64,000 nt of DNA from Streptococcus suis (GCA_002831545.1 CP025095.1:930001-994000); one strand, 5' to 3'. Counted from the stretch's first letter, positions 51,056-62,800 are shown. The notes: generated by a model from the sequence alone, not told the origin. Translations and numbers: made by a program.

Positions 51056-54000
51056 ATGCTGGCACAACTAGATACAAAAACCGTCTATACCTTTATGGAT
51101 AGCATGGTGACCATTGAAGAATATGTAAAGAGAGCCAAGTCGCTGGGCTACCAAGCCTTGGGGATGATGGATAAGAATAGTCTATATGCGGCTTACAGTT
51201 TTATGGAAACTTGTCAGAAGGCAGGAATACAGCCAATCATCGGCTGTGAATTGGACTGGCAGTTGGAGGGGCAGGAGCGAGAAGTGACAACTCAGTTGAT
51301 TGCCTTGACCACCAAGGGCTATCGAAATCTCTTGAAAATATCGACTGCAAAAATGACTGGACAGGATAACTTTGAAGATATTCGCCAGTATTTAGTGGAT
51401 ATCGCTATCATCATTCCCTACTTTTCAGGGATTGAGCAGCTGGATATTGGGCTGGATTATTATGTCGGAGTGACTAGGGATACACCTATTCAAGATTTTC
51501 ATGGTCCTATTCTGCCCATCCATACGGTTCGTTTTTTCGAGGAGAAACAGTTGGAGAGCTTGCAGGTTCTACATGCTATTCGAGATAATATTCCACTTAA
51601 TCAAGTTGCAGATATAGATAGTCGACAAAAGCTTTTATCGGCTGATAGCTTAACCAATCTATTTTCTAATCGGTTTCCGCAAGCAGTTGATAATTTACGT
51701 GACTTGGTTGCAGGGATTTCTTATCAATTAAATACAGATTTAAAATTGCCACGTTTTAATCGTGACAGACCTGCAGTGGAAGAATTGCAGGAGAAAGCCT
51801 ATCAGGGCTTGGAAGAAAAGGGGGTGACGGGGCCTGTCTATCAGGAGCGCCTGGAAAGAGAGTTGTCCATTATTCATGAGATGGGCTTTGATGATTATTT
51901 CTTGATTGTCTGGGACCTGCTCCGATTTGGACGTAGCCAGGGCTACTATATGGGTATGGGTCGTGGTTCTGCGGTAGGGAGTTTGGTTGCCTATGCCTTG
52001 AATATTACGGGCATTGACCCCGTTAAACATCAGCTGCTCTTTGAACGCTTTTTAAATAATGAACGCTATAGCATGCCGGATATTGATATCGATATTCCAG
52101 ATATTCATCGCCCTGACTTTATTCGTTATGTGCGGGACCGCTATGGTACGACTCACGCTGCTCAAATCGTGACCTATTCAACCTTTGGTGCCAAGCAGGC
52201 TATTCGTGATGTTTTCAAACGGTTTGGAACGCCTGAGTATGAGTTGACTAATATTACCAAGAAAATCTCATTTAAGGATAATCTTTCTTCAGCATATCAA
52301 CGTAATGCAGCCTTCCGACAGATTATCAATAGTAAGATTGAGTACCAAAAAGCCTTTGCCATTGCCCAGCAAATCGAGGGACAACCTCGCCAGACCTCTA
52401 TTCATGCAGCCGGCGTGGTCATGAGTGACGAGGACTTGACTGATACCATTCCACTGAAAATGGGTGATGATATGCTGGTGACCCAGTATGATGCCCATGC
52501 AGTAGAGGCCAATGGCTTGCTCAAGATGGACTTTCTTGGTCTGCGAAATCTGACCTTTGTACAAAAAATGGCGGAAGGGGTTCTAGAGCGTTACCAGAAA
52601 GAAATTGACATTGCCCAGATTGATTTAGAAGATAGAAAAACCTTGGAACTTTTTGCGGCAGGTAAGACCAAGGGAATTTTCCAATTTGAACAACCGGGTG
52701 CCATTAGCCTTCTACAACGGGTTCGACCAGAGCGTTTTGAGGATGTGGTAGCCACCACCAGTTTGAACCGACCTGGTGCCAGTGATTACTCGGATAATTT
52801 TGTCAAACGCAAACATGGACAAGAGACAGTTGATTTGTTGGACCCAACCATTGCTCCTATTTTACAACCGACTTATGGTATCATGCTTTATCAGGAACAG
52901 GTCATGCAGATTGCACAGGTCTATGCAGGATTTACGCTTGGCAAGGCGGATTTACTCCGCAGGGCGATGTCTAAAAAGAATGCCCAGGAAATGCAGGCAA
53001 TGGAAGCGGAATTTTTACAGGGAGCACTGAAAAACGGACATGCTGAAGAGAATGCAAGGGAAATATTTGGCATGATGGCTAAGTTCGCTGGTTATGGTTT
53101 TAACCGTAGCCACGCCTATGCTTATTCAGCCTTAGCCTTTCAAATGGCCTATTTCAAGAGTCACTATACGGATGTCTTTTTTGATGTCATGCTCAATCAT
53201 TCTAGCAGTGCTTATATTGAAGATGCGATGCAGTTTGACTTTGAGGTAGCTCGACTCACGATTAACAATATTCCTTATCACGATAAGTTTGATAAAAGTA
53301 AGGTCTACCTAGGATTAAAAACACTGAAAGGTTTGCCTAAAGATTTAGCTTTATGGATATTGGATCATCGTCCCTATAAGTCTGTAGAAGATTTTATTTT
53401 GCGCTTGCCAGATAATTTCAAGAAAAAAGATTTACTAATTCCTCTTATTCAGATTGGTTTATTTGATGATTTTGACGCCAATCGTAAAAAGATTATTGAA
53501 AATCTAGACAATCTCTTTGTCTTTGCAGAGGCAATTGGTACATTTTTTGCAGAGGAGAGTTATAGTTGGACAGATGCAGAAGATTACAGCGACAGCGAAA
53601 AATTTATGCTAGAGCAAGAATTGCTAGGTGTTGGTATTAGTCCGCATCCTTTAGTCAATATTTGTCGAGAGTCTAAGCGTAGTTTTACAGATTTGGCTGA
53701 TTTAGCGGTTGGCAATCGAGCAACCGTTCTTGTGCAGATTCAAGCTATTCGATTGATTCGTACCAAAAAGACTGGGGAGCAGATGGCGTTTCTTCGAGTG
53801 ACAGATACCAAGAGGACGCTTGATGTGACTCTTTTCCCAGAATCTTATCGCCAATACGCTTCTGTTTTGGAAGAAGGGGGAATGGGGTACATCACAGGTA
53901 GAGTGCAAGAGCGCGATGGACAGTTGCAATTAGTTCTAGAAAAATTAGAGCCTGTCAGTTTGGAGAAATTTTGGATTCTTTTGGAAAATCGAGAACACGA

Positions 54001-54166
54001 TTATGCCGTTGCTCGTATTTTGGATAAATATAGAGGAAGCATTCCAGTAGTACTTCATTATCAAGATAGTAATCAGACAATTCAGGCTGAGCACCACATG
54101 GTTATGAAAACGCCTCAATTAGAAGAAGAGTTAAGTGAATTTGTTATGAAAACGATTTTTCGATAA
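51056..54166 (+). CDS. dnaE: DNA polymerase III alpha subunit DnaE
   Basis: A 1036-residue replicative polymerase of the DnaE type, used with PolC in Firmicutes for lagging-strand primer extension. The N-terminal PHP domain starts at QLDTKTVYTFMDSMVTIEEY (4-23) and lacks some of the classic metal residues. The polymerase active-site block PDIDIDIPD (about 342-350) supplies the catalytic aspartates, with GRGSAVGSLVAYAL (about 303-316) upstream. A helix-hairpin-helix-like region and an OB-fold near the C-terminus (VLVQIQAIRLIRTKKTGEQM) follow. The ribosome site AAAAAGGAG is optimal. Confidence 0.96.
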   Translation: MLAQLDTKTVYTFMDSMVTIEEYVKRAKSLGYQALGMMDKNSLYAAYSFMETCQKAGIQPIIGCELDWQLEGQEREVTTQLIALTTKGYRNLLKISTAKMTGQDNFEDIRQYLVDIAIIIPYFSGIEQLDIGLDYYVGVTRDTPIQDFHGPILPIHTVRFFEEKQLESLQVLHAIRDNIPLNQVADIDSRQKLLSADSLTNLFSNRFPQAVDNLRDLVAGISYQLNTDLKLPRFNRDRPAVEELQEKAYQGLEEKGVTGPVYQERLERELSIIHEMGFDDYFLIVWDLLRFGRSQGYYMGMGRGSAVGSLVAYALNITGIDPVKHQLLFERFLNNERYSMPDIDIDIPDIHRPDFIRYVRDRYGTTHAAQIVTYSTFGAKQAIRDVFKRFGTPEYELTNITKKISFKDNLSSAYQRNAAFRQIINSKIEYQKAFAIAQQIEGQPRQTSIHAAGVVMSDEDLTDTIPLKMGDDMLVTQYDAHAVEANGLLKMDFLGLRNLTFVQKMAEGVLERYQKEIDIAQIDLEDRKTLELFAAGKTKGIFQFEQPGAISLLQRVRPERFEDVVATTSLNRPGASDYSDNFVKRKHGQETVDLLDPTIAPILQPTYGIMLYQEQVMQIAQVYAGFTLGKADLLRRAMSKKNAQEMQAMEAEFLQGALKNGHAEENAREIFGMMAKFAGYGFNRSHAYAYSALAFQMAYFKSHYTDVFFDVMLNHSSSAYIEDAMQFDFEVARLTINNIPYHDKFDKSKVYLGLKTLKGLPKDLALWILDHRPYKSVEDFILRLPDNFKKKDLLIPLIQIGLFDDFDANRKKIIENLDNLFVFAEAIGTFFAEESYSWTDAEDYSDSEKFMLEQELLGVGISPHPLVNICRESKRSFTDLADLAVGNRATVLVQIQAIRLIRTKKTGEQMAFLRVTDTKRTLDVTLFPESYRQYASVLEEGGMGYITGRVQERDGQLQLVLEKLEPVSLEKFWILLENREHDYAVARILDKYRGSIPVVLHYQDSNQTIQAEHHMVMKTPQLEEELSEFVMKTIFR

Positions 54167-54247
54167 AAAAATAGCAAAAAGTCAAGCAAGTTTAGGTTAA
54201 GTATGTTATAATAGGGCAGTTAAAATGAAAAGTTAAAGGAGCATTAA

Positions 54248-55261
<1,014 letters not shown>

Positions 55262-55327
55262 TTTGACAATTTCATTATTTGTTATTAAGGGTCAAAAGAC
55301 CATTAAATATAAAGGAGTTTTGTTAAG

Positions 55328-56833
55328 ATGAATAAACGTGTAAAAATCGTTGCAACCCTCGGACCTGCGGTAGAAATCCGTGGTGGAAAAAAATTCGGTG
55401 ATGATGGTTATTGGGGTGAAAACCTTGATGTTGAAGCATCAGCACAGAAAATTGCTCAATTGATCACTGAAGGTGCAAACGTATTCCGTTTCAACTTCTC
55501 ACATGGTGACCACCAAGAGCAAGGTGAGCGTATGGCAACTGTACGTCGTGCGGAAGAAATTGCTGGTAAAAAAGTTGGTTTCTTGTTGGATACAAAAGGT
55601 CCAGAAATCCGTACTGAGTTGTTTGCTGACGATGCTAAAGAGTTTTCATACACAACTGGTGAAAAAATCCGCGTAGCAACTAAACAAGGCATTAAGTCAA
55701 CTCGCGAAGTGATTGCATTGAACGTTGCAGGTGGTTTGGATGTATTTGATGATGTTGAAGTTGGTAAACAAGTTCTTGTTGACGATGGTAAACTAGGTCT
55801 TAAAGTCATCGAAAAAGATGCTGAAAAACGTGAATTTATTGTTGAAGTTGAAAACGACGGTGTTATCGCTAAACAAAAAGGTGTAAACATTCCTTATACT
55901 AAAATTCCTTTCCCAGCTCTTGCTGACCGCGACAACGCTGATATCCGTTTCGGTTTGGAACAAGGTTTGAACTTCATCGCAATTTCATTCGTTCGTTCAG
56001 CAAAAGATGTTGAAGAAGTTCGTAACATTCTTAAAGAAACTGGTAATGAGCACGTTCAATTGTTCTCAAAAATCGAAAACCAACAAGGTATCGACAATAT
56101 TGATGAAATCATTGAAGCTTCAGATGGTATCATGATTGCTCGTGGTGACATGGGTATCGAAGTACCATTTGAAATGGTTCCAGTTTACCAAAAAATGATT
56201 ATCACTAAAGTGAATGCAGCTGGTAAAGCAGTTATCACAGCAACAAACATGTTGGAAACAATGACTGAAAAACCACGTGCAACTCGTTCTGAAGTATCTG
56301 ACGTATTCAACGCAGTTATCGACGGTACTGACGCAACAATGCTTTCAGGTGAGTCTGCAAACGGTAAATATCCAGTTGAATCAGTTCGTACAATGGCAAC
56401 TATTGCTAAAAACGCACAAACTCTTCTTAACGAATACGGTCGTTTGAACTCTGATCACTTTAACCGTGCATCTAAAACAGAAGTTATTGCATCAGCAGTA
56501 AAAGATGCTTGTCACTCAATGAACATCAAGTTGGTTGTAACAGTTACTGAAACTGGTTACTCAGCTCGTTCAATCTCTAAATACCGTCCAGATGCTGACA
56601 TCTTGGCAGTAACATTTACTGAGAAAGTACAAAAATCATTGATGCTTAACTGGGGTGTTATCCCGGTTGTAACAAACCGTCCAGATTCAACTGACGATAT
56701 GTTTGATTTGGCTGAACGCATTGCCAAAGAACAAGGTCTTGTTGAAGCAGGAGATGATATTGTTATCGTTGCTGGTGTGCCTGTAGGTGTTGCAGGTTCA
56801 ACAAACACTATGCGTGTTCGTACAGTAAAATAA
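55328..56833 (+). CDS. pyk: Pyruvate kinase
   Basis: A 501-residue glycolytic enzyme that makes pyruvate and ATP from phosphoenolpyruvate. It has RVKIVATLGPA (about 3-13), NVFRFNFSHGDHQEQ (about 51-65), LLDTKGPEIRT (about 82-92), the metal and substrate site FSKIENQQGI (about 246-255), MIARGDMGIE (about 275-284) and TATNMLETM (about 322-330). The C-terminal regulatory domain is present. A strong terminator follows. Confidence 0.97.
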   Translation: MNKRVKIVATLGPAVEIRGGKKFGDDGYWGENLDVEASAQKIAQLITEGANVFRFNFSHGDHQEQGERMATVRRAEEIAGKKVGFLLDTKGPEIRTELFADDAKEFSYTTGEKIRVATKQGIKSTREVIALNVAGGLDVFDDVEVGKQVLVDDGKLGLKVIEKDAEKREFIVEVENDGVIAKQKGVNIPYTKIPFPALADRDNADIRFGLEQGLNFIAISFVRSAKDVEEVRNILKETGNEHVQLFSKIENQQGIDNIDEIIEASDGIMIARGDMGIEVPFEMVPVYQKMIITKVNAAGKAVITATNMLETMTEKPRATRSEVSDVFNAVIDGTDATMLSGESANGKYPVESVRTMATIAKNAQTLLNEYGRLNSDHFNRASKTEVIASAVKDACHSMNIKLVVTVTETGYSARSISKYRPDADILAVTFTEKVQKSLMLNWGVIPVVTNRPDSTDDMFDLAERIAKEQGLVEAGDDIVIVAGVPVGVAGSTNTMRVRTVK

Positions 56834-56835
56834 TC

Positions 56836-56861
56836 AAAAAGGTCCTTTTGGACCTTTTTGG
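56836..56861 (+). terminator. pyk terminator
   Basis: AAAAAGGTCC-TTTT-GGACCTTTTT perfect hairpin with T run. Confidence 0.93.
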
Positions 56862-56997
56862 CGTGATTATGGAAATAGACTATATCTGAATTTCTTTCAA
56901 ACGCTTGTTTAGAAATATTTTCTTGGGGGATGTGGAAATAAAAATAAGTCGTAAATAGAATAGTTTATTCAAATTTTTGATGATAAACGGAGGAAAG

Positions 56998-59900
56998 ATG
57001 AATATTCAAGAACGATTTTCTTTGAGAAAATCAGCGGTTGGTTTGGTCTCAGTCTCTTTGCTATGTGCTATTTATACATCCACTGTTGCTGCAGATACAG
57101 TTGTTACAGGAATGAATGAAATAATTGAAGAATCACAAGTCAAGGATGAGGCATCTATTGAATCAGAAAAAAATAAATCCCTAGAGGGTTCTAATCTTGA
57201 AATTGTAGAGGAAATAGCAGATAACATCCCATCACCTGTTATCGCTGAAGGGGAAGTAGCGGTAGAGATGAAAGTTGATGGAGGGACCGAGAATGTAGTT
57301 TCTAGAAATGATAAAGAAGTTACGACGAGTGAGCAAAATCAGATAGAGGTTACTGAGACAAAAGAAATTTTGAATCAGACTAGTTATCAAACGGAGAGTA
57401 GCGAGCAACGACAAATTGTATGGGCCCATGGAATTACTCCTCCTGTAATGGAACAAAGCGGTGGTTTTGTAAAGGAAAAGTATGGAGACTATTTAAACTA
57501 TACAGCGCCATTTGAGGCAGGAAAAGGCTATTATGATACCAATAAAAGTCTCAATGCTTCATTTATTGACCTTAACCTATGTTTTGCAGCCGTGTCTTCC
57601 AACATGGTACATTGGTGGTTGGAACAGAATAGTTCCTATGTTGAGCGATATCTTAAAGAAAAAAATAGTACAGTAAATGTTGGGGAAAACTATGCAATAA
57701 CGGACCTGCGTCGTTATATTGATTCGTTCCAGGATCAGCAAAATAGTCGAGTCTTTGACATGTTCAAAACTTACTACGGTTATCGTACAAATGGCTTTGT
57801 GTCAGATGCCTTAGTTGACTTGTTTATTAATGGATATAAACCTAAGGTACAGGGTGGTGTCAATCTGGAAGATAGCCAGTTAGTACCAGATAGTAGGGGT
57901 GGCTTTTTCTACGACGTTTTCAAAGAGAAAAAACTGACAAATCGTCTTTTCAGTGGTAGCTATGAGCGTTTTGGTGAGGATGTTCGAACTGTTTTGGAGA
58001 GCAAAGGATTACTCGGTCTAACTTATAGAACATTAGGCTATGCAACGCATATTGTGACGGTATGGGGTGCTGAGTACGATAATCAAGGTAAGATTAGGGC
58101 TGTCTATATCACTGATTCTGATGATCAACAAGAACAAATTGGTTTGAAGCGTATGGGCATCACTCGTGATGCTTCTGGAAATCCACGTTTAAATAATCAT
58201 GTGAAAAATAATTCAGCTGGGGCGCTTTTGGATTATGTTCATACGATTCGTCTTGGTCAAGACTTATGGGAAGAATATTTCAATCCGCTTGCAAAAGCCA
58301 AAGAAACAGCTAGTCAGACATTAGCCGATACAAAGAAGGCGTTGGATTTGTCTATTCAAGGACAATCTGAATTGCCAGAATCAATGCGACTGATTTATCT
58401 TGAAAAACTAAATAATCTCTATAATCAAGGAATTCTATCTATTCAAAAGGCAGAAAGTTCTGAGATGCTAAGTGGTGCATTGGAAAATGGTTTAAATAGT
58501 TTAAAGAGTTTAGATTTTCCTATTTCAAAAGTTGGAAATGCTTTGGCACCAGATTTACCAGTAGGTAATCGTTCAACGGTTTCAGATGTTGATTCTCTAT
58601 CATCTCAAGAAACAAGTTCCACAAATTTGGAAGTAGACCCAGAGAATGCAAGTCTTATTGCAGATGGTACCAATCAATTGCATTTTCCAGTGGAGGTCCA
58701 AACGACATCTTCTGTAGAGGCTGAGGGAGATAATGTTTTTGAACAAGAGGCAGATACATTACCAATAATTATTGAAAACAAGGATGAATTTGGTTCAGAA
58801 CTATCAAGAAACATGCAAACGTCAGAAACGGATTCGCTAGTAGTAGTTGTTGAAGAAGATGTGAAAAATGATGAGGTAGTCCCTGTGGAAGAACTTCTTG
58901 AATCAGAAACAGTTGAGAATCAGAGGTCAGAACTTCTATCAGGTCCCATAGGCATGGAGGAGGTAAATGTAAAAGAAGAAACTCAAGTTGCGCCCGTCGT
59001 TACTGAACAACCAGCCACCTCCAAAACCACAACAGTCGAAGCATCTTTCGACGAATCAGCTAGTGTAGAAAGCGAAACAGTCGCCCAACCAGCCCCAACT
59101 TCGTCTCCAGGCAGGTCAGCTCTTCCCGTTCAACCAGAAGTCACAGAAGTCGCTTCTCAGGAAGAAGATCAAGTTGCGACGACCGCTACTGAACAACCAG
59201 CCACCTCCAAAACCACAACAGTCGAAGCATCTCTCGACGAACCAGCTAGTGCAGAAAGCGAAACAGTCGCCCAACCAGCCCCAACTTCGTCTCCAGGTAG
59301 GTCAGCTATTCCTGTTCAACCAGAAGTCACAGAAGTCGCTTCCCAGGAAGAAGATCAAGTTGCGACGACTGTTACTGAACAACCAGCCACCTCCAAAACC
59401 ACAACAGTCGAAGCATCTCTCGACGAACCAGCTAGTGCAGAAAGCGAAACAGTCGCCCAACCAGCCCCAACTTCGTCTCCAGGTAGGTCAGCTATTCCTG
59501 TTCAACCAGAAGTCACAGAAGTCGCTTCCCAGGAAGAAGATCAAGTTGCGACGATTGTTACTGAACAATCAGCCACCGCCAAAACTCTGACTGTCGAATC
59601 CTCAGATGAACCAGTGGGTGTAGAAAGTGAGAGTGTCGCTAAAACTGAACTAACTTCGTCTCCAGGCAGGTCAGCTCTTCCCGTTCAACCAGAAGTCACA
59701 GAAGTCGCTTCTCAGGAAGAAGATCAAGTTGCGACGACTGTTACTGAACAATCAGCCACCGCCAAAACTCTGACTGTCGAATCCTCAGATGAACCAGTTG
59801 GTGTAGAAAGTGAGACTGTAGTTAAAACTGAACTAACTTCGTCTCCAGGCAGGTCAGCTCTTCCCGTTCAACCAGAAGTCACAGAAGTCGCTTCTCAGGA

Positions 59901-62136
59901 AGAAGATCAAGTTGCGACGACCGCTACTGAACAACCAGCCACCGCCAAAACTCTGACTGTCGAATCCTCAGATGAACCAGTTGGTGTAGAAAGTGAGACT
60001 GTAGTTAAAACTGAACTAACTTCGTCTCCAGGCAGGTCAGCTCTTCCCGTTCAACCAGAAGTCACAGAAGTCGCTTCTCAGGAAGAAGATCAAGTTGCGA
60101 CGACTGCTACTGAACAACCAGCCACCTCCAAAACCACAACAGTCGAAGCATCTCTCGACGAACCAGCTAGTGCAGAAAGCGAAACAGTCGCCCAACCAGC
60201 CCCAACTTCGTCTCCAGGTAGGTCAGCTATTCCTGTTCAACCAGAAGTCACAGAAGTCGCTTCCCAGGAAGAAGATCAAGTTGCGACGACTGTTACTGAA
60301 CAATCAGCCACCGCCAAAACTCTGACTGTCGAATCCTCAGATGAACCAGTTGGTGTAGAAAGTGAGACTGTAGTTAAAACTGAACTAACTTCGTCTCCAG
60401 GCAGGTCAGCTCTTCCCGTTCAACCAGAAGTCACAGAAGTCGCTTCTCAGGAAGAAACTCAAGTTGCGACGACCGCTACTGAACAACCAGCCACCTCCAA
60501 AACCACAACAGTCGAAGCATCTCTCGACGAACCAGCTAGTGCAGAAAGCGAAACAGTCGCCCAACCAGCCCCAACTTCGTCTCCAGGTAGGTCAGCTATT
60601 CCTGTTCAACCAGAAGTCACAGAAGTCGCTTTCCAGGAAGAAGATCAAGTTGCGACGATTGTTACTGAACAATCAGCCACCGCCAAAACTCTGACTGTCG
60701 AATCCTCAGATGAACCAGTGGGTGTAGAAAGTGAGAGTGTCGCTAAAACTGAACTAACTTCGTCTCCAGGCAGGTCAGCTCTTCCCGTTCAACCAGAAGT
60801 CACAGAAGTCGCTTCTCAGGAAGAAACTCAAGTTGCGACGACCGTTACTGAACAACCAGCCACCTCCAAAACCACAACAGTCGAAGCATCTTTCGACGAA
60901 TCAGCTAGTGTAGAAAGCGAAACAGTCGCCCAACCAGCCCCAACTTCGTCTCCAGGCAGGTCAGCTCTTCCCGTTCAACCAGAAGTCACAGAAGTCGCTT
61001 CCCAGGAAGAAGATCAAGTTGCGACGACTGTTACTGAACAATCAGCCACCGCCAAAACTCTGACTGTCGAATCCTCAGATGAACCAGTGGGTGTAGAAAG
61101 TGAGAGTGTCGCTAAAACTGAACTAACTTCGTCTCCAGGCAGGTCAGCTCTTCCCGTTCAACCAGAAGTCACAGAAGTCGCTTCTCAGGAAGAAACTCAA
61201 GTTGCGACGACCGTTACTGAACAACCAGCCACCGCCAAAACTCTGACTGTCGAATCCTCAGATGAACCAGTTGGTGTAGAAAGTGAGACTGTAGCTAAAC
61301 CAGCCCCAACTTCGTCTCCAGGCAGGTCAGCTATTCCTGTTCAACCAGAAGTCGCTTCTCAGGAAGAAACTCAAGTTGCGACGACCGTTACTGAACAACC
61401 AGCCACCGCCAAAACTCTAACTGTCGAATCCTCAGATGAACCAGTGGGTGTAGAAAGTGAGAGTGTCGCCAAAAATGAAGCCACTTTAGTTCCTGTTGCT
61501 GAGGATATTCCAGTTTTACCTGGGCATTCAGCAATTCGTGTGGCCGAATCAGTAGCTAAATTATCTACTATTTCTGAAAAAAACAAGTTTGTAGATGCCG
61601 AAGTTTCTTCCACATTGAAAGTGGGTTCTGAGGAGGTTGCCAATGAGTCGAATGCTCCTCAAATTGAATTTTTGACAGAAGCAACGACAGAAAGCATACT
61701 GGCTGAAGCAGATAGTTCTTCAATTCTAACAGGAACAAAGGTGACTCAGCCGAATAAATTGATGAGTGATTTGGAGAGTACAGAAAGAATCTTGGTTCCT
61801 GAATCCAGATTATTGGCTAATGTTAAAATAGGTATAAGTTCTCAGGAGATTGTATTGCCAGAAGTTCCAGAGAGAGAGCCTCAGATGTCCAGTATAGAAA
61901 TGGACAAGGGCTACAAAGAGACTGATCTAGACGAGTCAGCTGAACCTAAGGTAATTAATAATACGAGAAAATATGGTCAGAATTCGGCTGCTCACTCCAA
62001 AATAGATACAAAGCAAGTTTTAAGTGTGGAACAATCTTCAACAACAATGACAAATGCTTCTGGGAAGATTGTTGGAATTAGCCTATTAACTCTTGTACTT
62101 GGTAGTGTTTGGGCACTATTAAAAAAAAGCAAGTAA
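56998..62136 (+). CDS. ideSsuis: IgM-specific cysteine protease IdeSsuis (Mac-1/IdeS family), 1712 aa
   Basis: A YSIRK-like signal (FSLRKSAVGLVSVSLLCAI, residues 6-24) is followed by the IdeS/Mac domain (about 130-435). The catalytic Cys is C195 in NLCFAAVSSNMVHWW, His is H351 in ATHIVTVWGAEYD, and the Asp pair lies in YITDSDD (D373/D375). C195 agrees with the residue reported as catalytic in IdeSsuis of S. suis. The protease cleaves porcine IgM and helps complement evasion. After a helical linker come about 13 tandem 61-62-residue repeats with TSSPGRSA and PVQPEVTEVASQEE. The C-terminus has a hydrophobic helix (IVGISLLTLVLGSVWALL) with basic tail but no LPXTG. The start at 56998 follows CGGAGGA. 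Confidence 0.95.
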   Translation: MNIQERFSLRKSAVGLVSVSLLCAIYTSTVAADTVVTGMNEIIEESQVKDEASIESEKNKSLEGSNLEIVEEIADNIPSPVIAEGEVAVEMKVDGGTENVVSRNDKEVTTSEQNQIEVTETKEILNQTSYQTESSEQRQIVWAHGITPPVMEQSGGFVKEKYGDYLNYTAPFEAGKGYYDTNKSLNASFIDLNLCFAAVSSNMVHWWLEQNSSYVERYLKEKNSTVNVGENYAITDLRRYIDSFQDQQNSRVFDMFKTYYGYRTNGFVSDALVDLFINGYKPKVQGGVNLEDSQLVPDSRGGFFYDVFKEKKLTNRLFSGSYERFGEDVRTVLESKGLLGLTYRTLGYATHIVTVWGAEYDNQGKIRAVYITDSDDQQEQIGLKRMGITRDASGNPRLNNHVKNNSAGALLDYVHTIRLGQDLWEEYFNPLAKAKETASQTLADTKKALDLSIQGQSELPESMRLIYLEKLNNLYNQGILSIQKAESSEMLSGALENGLNSLKSLDFPISKVGNALAPDLPVGNRSTVSDVDSLSSQETSSTNLEVDPENASLIADGTNQLHFPVEVQTTSSVEAEGDNVFEQEADTLPIIIENKDEFGSELSRNMQTSETDSLVVVVEEDVKNDEVVPVEELLESETVENQRSELLSGPIGMEEVNVKEETQVAPVVTEQPATSKTTTVEASFDESASVESETVAQPAPTSSPGRSALPVQPEVTEVASQEEDQVATTATEQPATSKTTTVEASLDEPASAESETVAQPAPTSSPGRSAIPVQPEVTEVASQEEDQVATTVTEQPATSKTTTVEASLDEPASAESETVAQPAPTSSPGRSAIPVQPEVTEVASQEEDQVATIVTEQSATAKTLTVESSDEPVGVESESVAKTELTSSPGRSALPVQPEVTEVASQEEDQVATTVTEQSATAKTLTVESSDEPVGVESETVVKTELTSSPGRSALPVQPEVTEVASQEEDQVATTATEQPATAKTLTVESSDEPVGVESETVVKTELTSSPGRSALPVQPEVTEVASQEEDQVATTATEQPATSKTTTVEASLDEPASAESETVAQPAPTSSPGRSAIPVQPEVTEVASQEEDQVATTVTEQSATAKTLTVESSDEPVGVESETVVKTELTSSPGRSALPVQPEVTEVASQEETQVATTATEQPATSKTTTVEASLDEPASAESETVAQPAPTSSPGRSAIPVQPEVTEVAFQEEDQVATIVTEQSATAKTLTVESSDEPVGVESESVAKTELTSSPGRSALPVQPEVTEVASQEETQVATTVTEQPATSKTTTVEASFDESASVESETVAQPAPTSSPGRSALPVQPEVTEVASQEEDQVATTVTEQSATAKTLTVESSDEPVGVESESVAKTELTSSPGRSALPVQPEVTEVASQEETQVATTVTEQPATAKTLTVESSDEPVGVESETVAKPAPTSSPGRSAIPVQPEVASQEETQVATTVTEQPATAKTLTVESSDEPVGVESESVAKNEATLVPVAEDIPVLPGHSAIRVAESVAKLSTISEKNKFVDAEVSSTLKVGSEEVANESNAPQIEFLTEATTESILAEADSSSILTGTKVTQPNKLMSDLESTERILVPESRLLANVKIGISSQEIVLPEVPEREPQMSSIEMDKGYKETDLDESAEPKVINNTRKYGQNSAAHSKIDTKQVLSVEQSSTTMTNASGKIVGISLLTLVLGSVWALLKKSK
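58975..61480 (+). repeat. About 13 tandem repeats of 183-186 bp in the IgM protease, two variant types
   Basis: The unit is bounded by CTTCGTCTCCAGGCAGGTCAG (TSSPGRS). Two interchangeable central versions occur. Type A has TTTVEASLDEPASAESETVA. Type B has TLTVESSDEPVGVESE. They alternate irregularly (A-A-A-B-B-B-A-B-A-B-A-B-B order, then a B end copy). The last units are shortened. This shows recombination between modules. Confidence 0.9.
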
Positions 62137-62348
62137 AAAGCAATAATCAAGGGTTAGAGAGTGAATAATTAGCGACCATCTGCGGAGAATTCAATTAAAA
62201 TTATCTTGTAACAATCAATAGAGTGCATTCGAAAAAATTGTTACGGACTAAGGAAACTATTCCAGTAGGATTAGTTCATCATATTGCTATTTTATAGTTT
62301 GAGTTTAAATGATATAAATACAAGATAATAGAAATTGGAGAAACTGTT
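62137..62348. other. Intergenic region after the IgM protease
   Basis: 212 bp. ATCAAGGGTTAGAGAG and GATTAGTTCATC occur but no clear terminator or promoter. AATTGGAGAAACTGTT gives the ribosome site for the next gene. Confidence 0.4.
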
Positions 62349-62800
62349 ATGAACTTTTCAAAGAAAATGAAAAATTTTGCCATGCTTTCAGTAGCCTGCA
62401 TGAGTACAGGACTTACAGCGCTTGCTCCTGTTGTTAGCGCCAATACATCTGAATCAAATACTTACGTAAAATATAATACAAAAGAAACAGTTACTTACTG
62501 CCGCAGCTCAGCTGTGGATGTGACATTGTCACAAAAAACAGGTATTCCAGGTGAACGAGTAGTTGTAAAACTAAAACAAAAATATGCAGAAGCACCAGAT
62601 GTTTACTTTATTTTGGGTGAAAACTATGTTATCCGCTCGATCAAACACCATCTGGAGACTATGCAGCTAATTTGACGGATGCAGATTTAAAAGGTGCAAA
62701 GAAATTCCGCATTGAGATAATTAGTAAAATTCCTTACGGTTCAGCGAAGAACATTGTAGAGAATAAATCATTCAAATTAGACCCAAGTTTCCGTCGCTAG
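62349..62800 (+). pseudogene. Small secreted protein of unknown function, frameshifted
   Basis: A signal peptide (MNFSKKMKNFAMLSVACMST to VVSANTS, cleavage near 32) is followed by a short beta-rich domain. The frame from 62349 runs to VIRS and then out of frame (SIKHHLETMQLI, stop 62673-62675). From about 62641 the next frame reads DQTPSGDYAANLTDADLKGA and on to KSFKLDPSFRR, ending at TAG 62798-62800. One missing base near 62638-62641 explains this; a repaired protein would be about 150 residues. I do not recognise the family. Confidence 0.8.

Noticed and set aside
59174..60694. Out-of-frame reading frames with repeated NNQPPPKPQQSKHL
   Set aside because: Shadow frames of the IgM protease repeat array.
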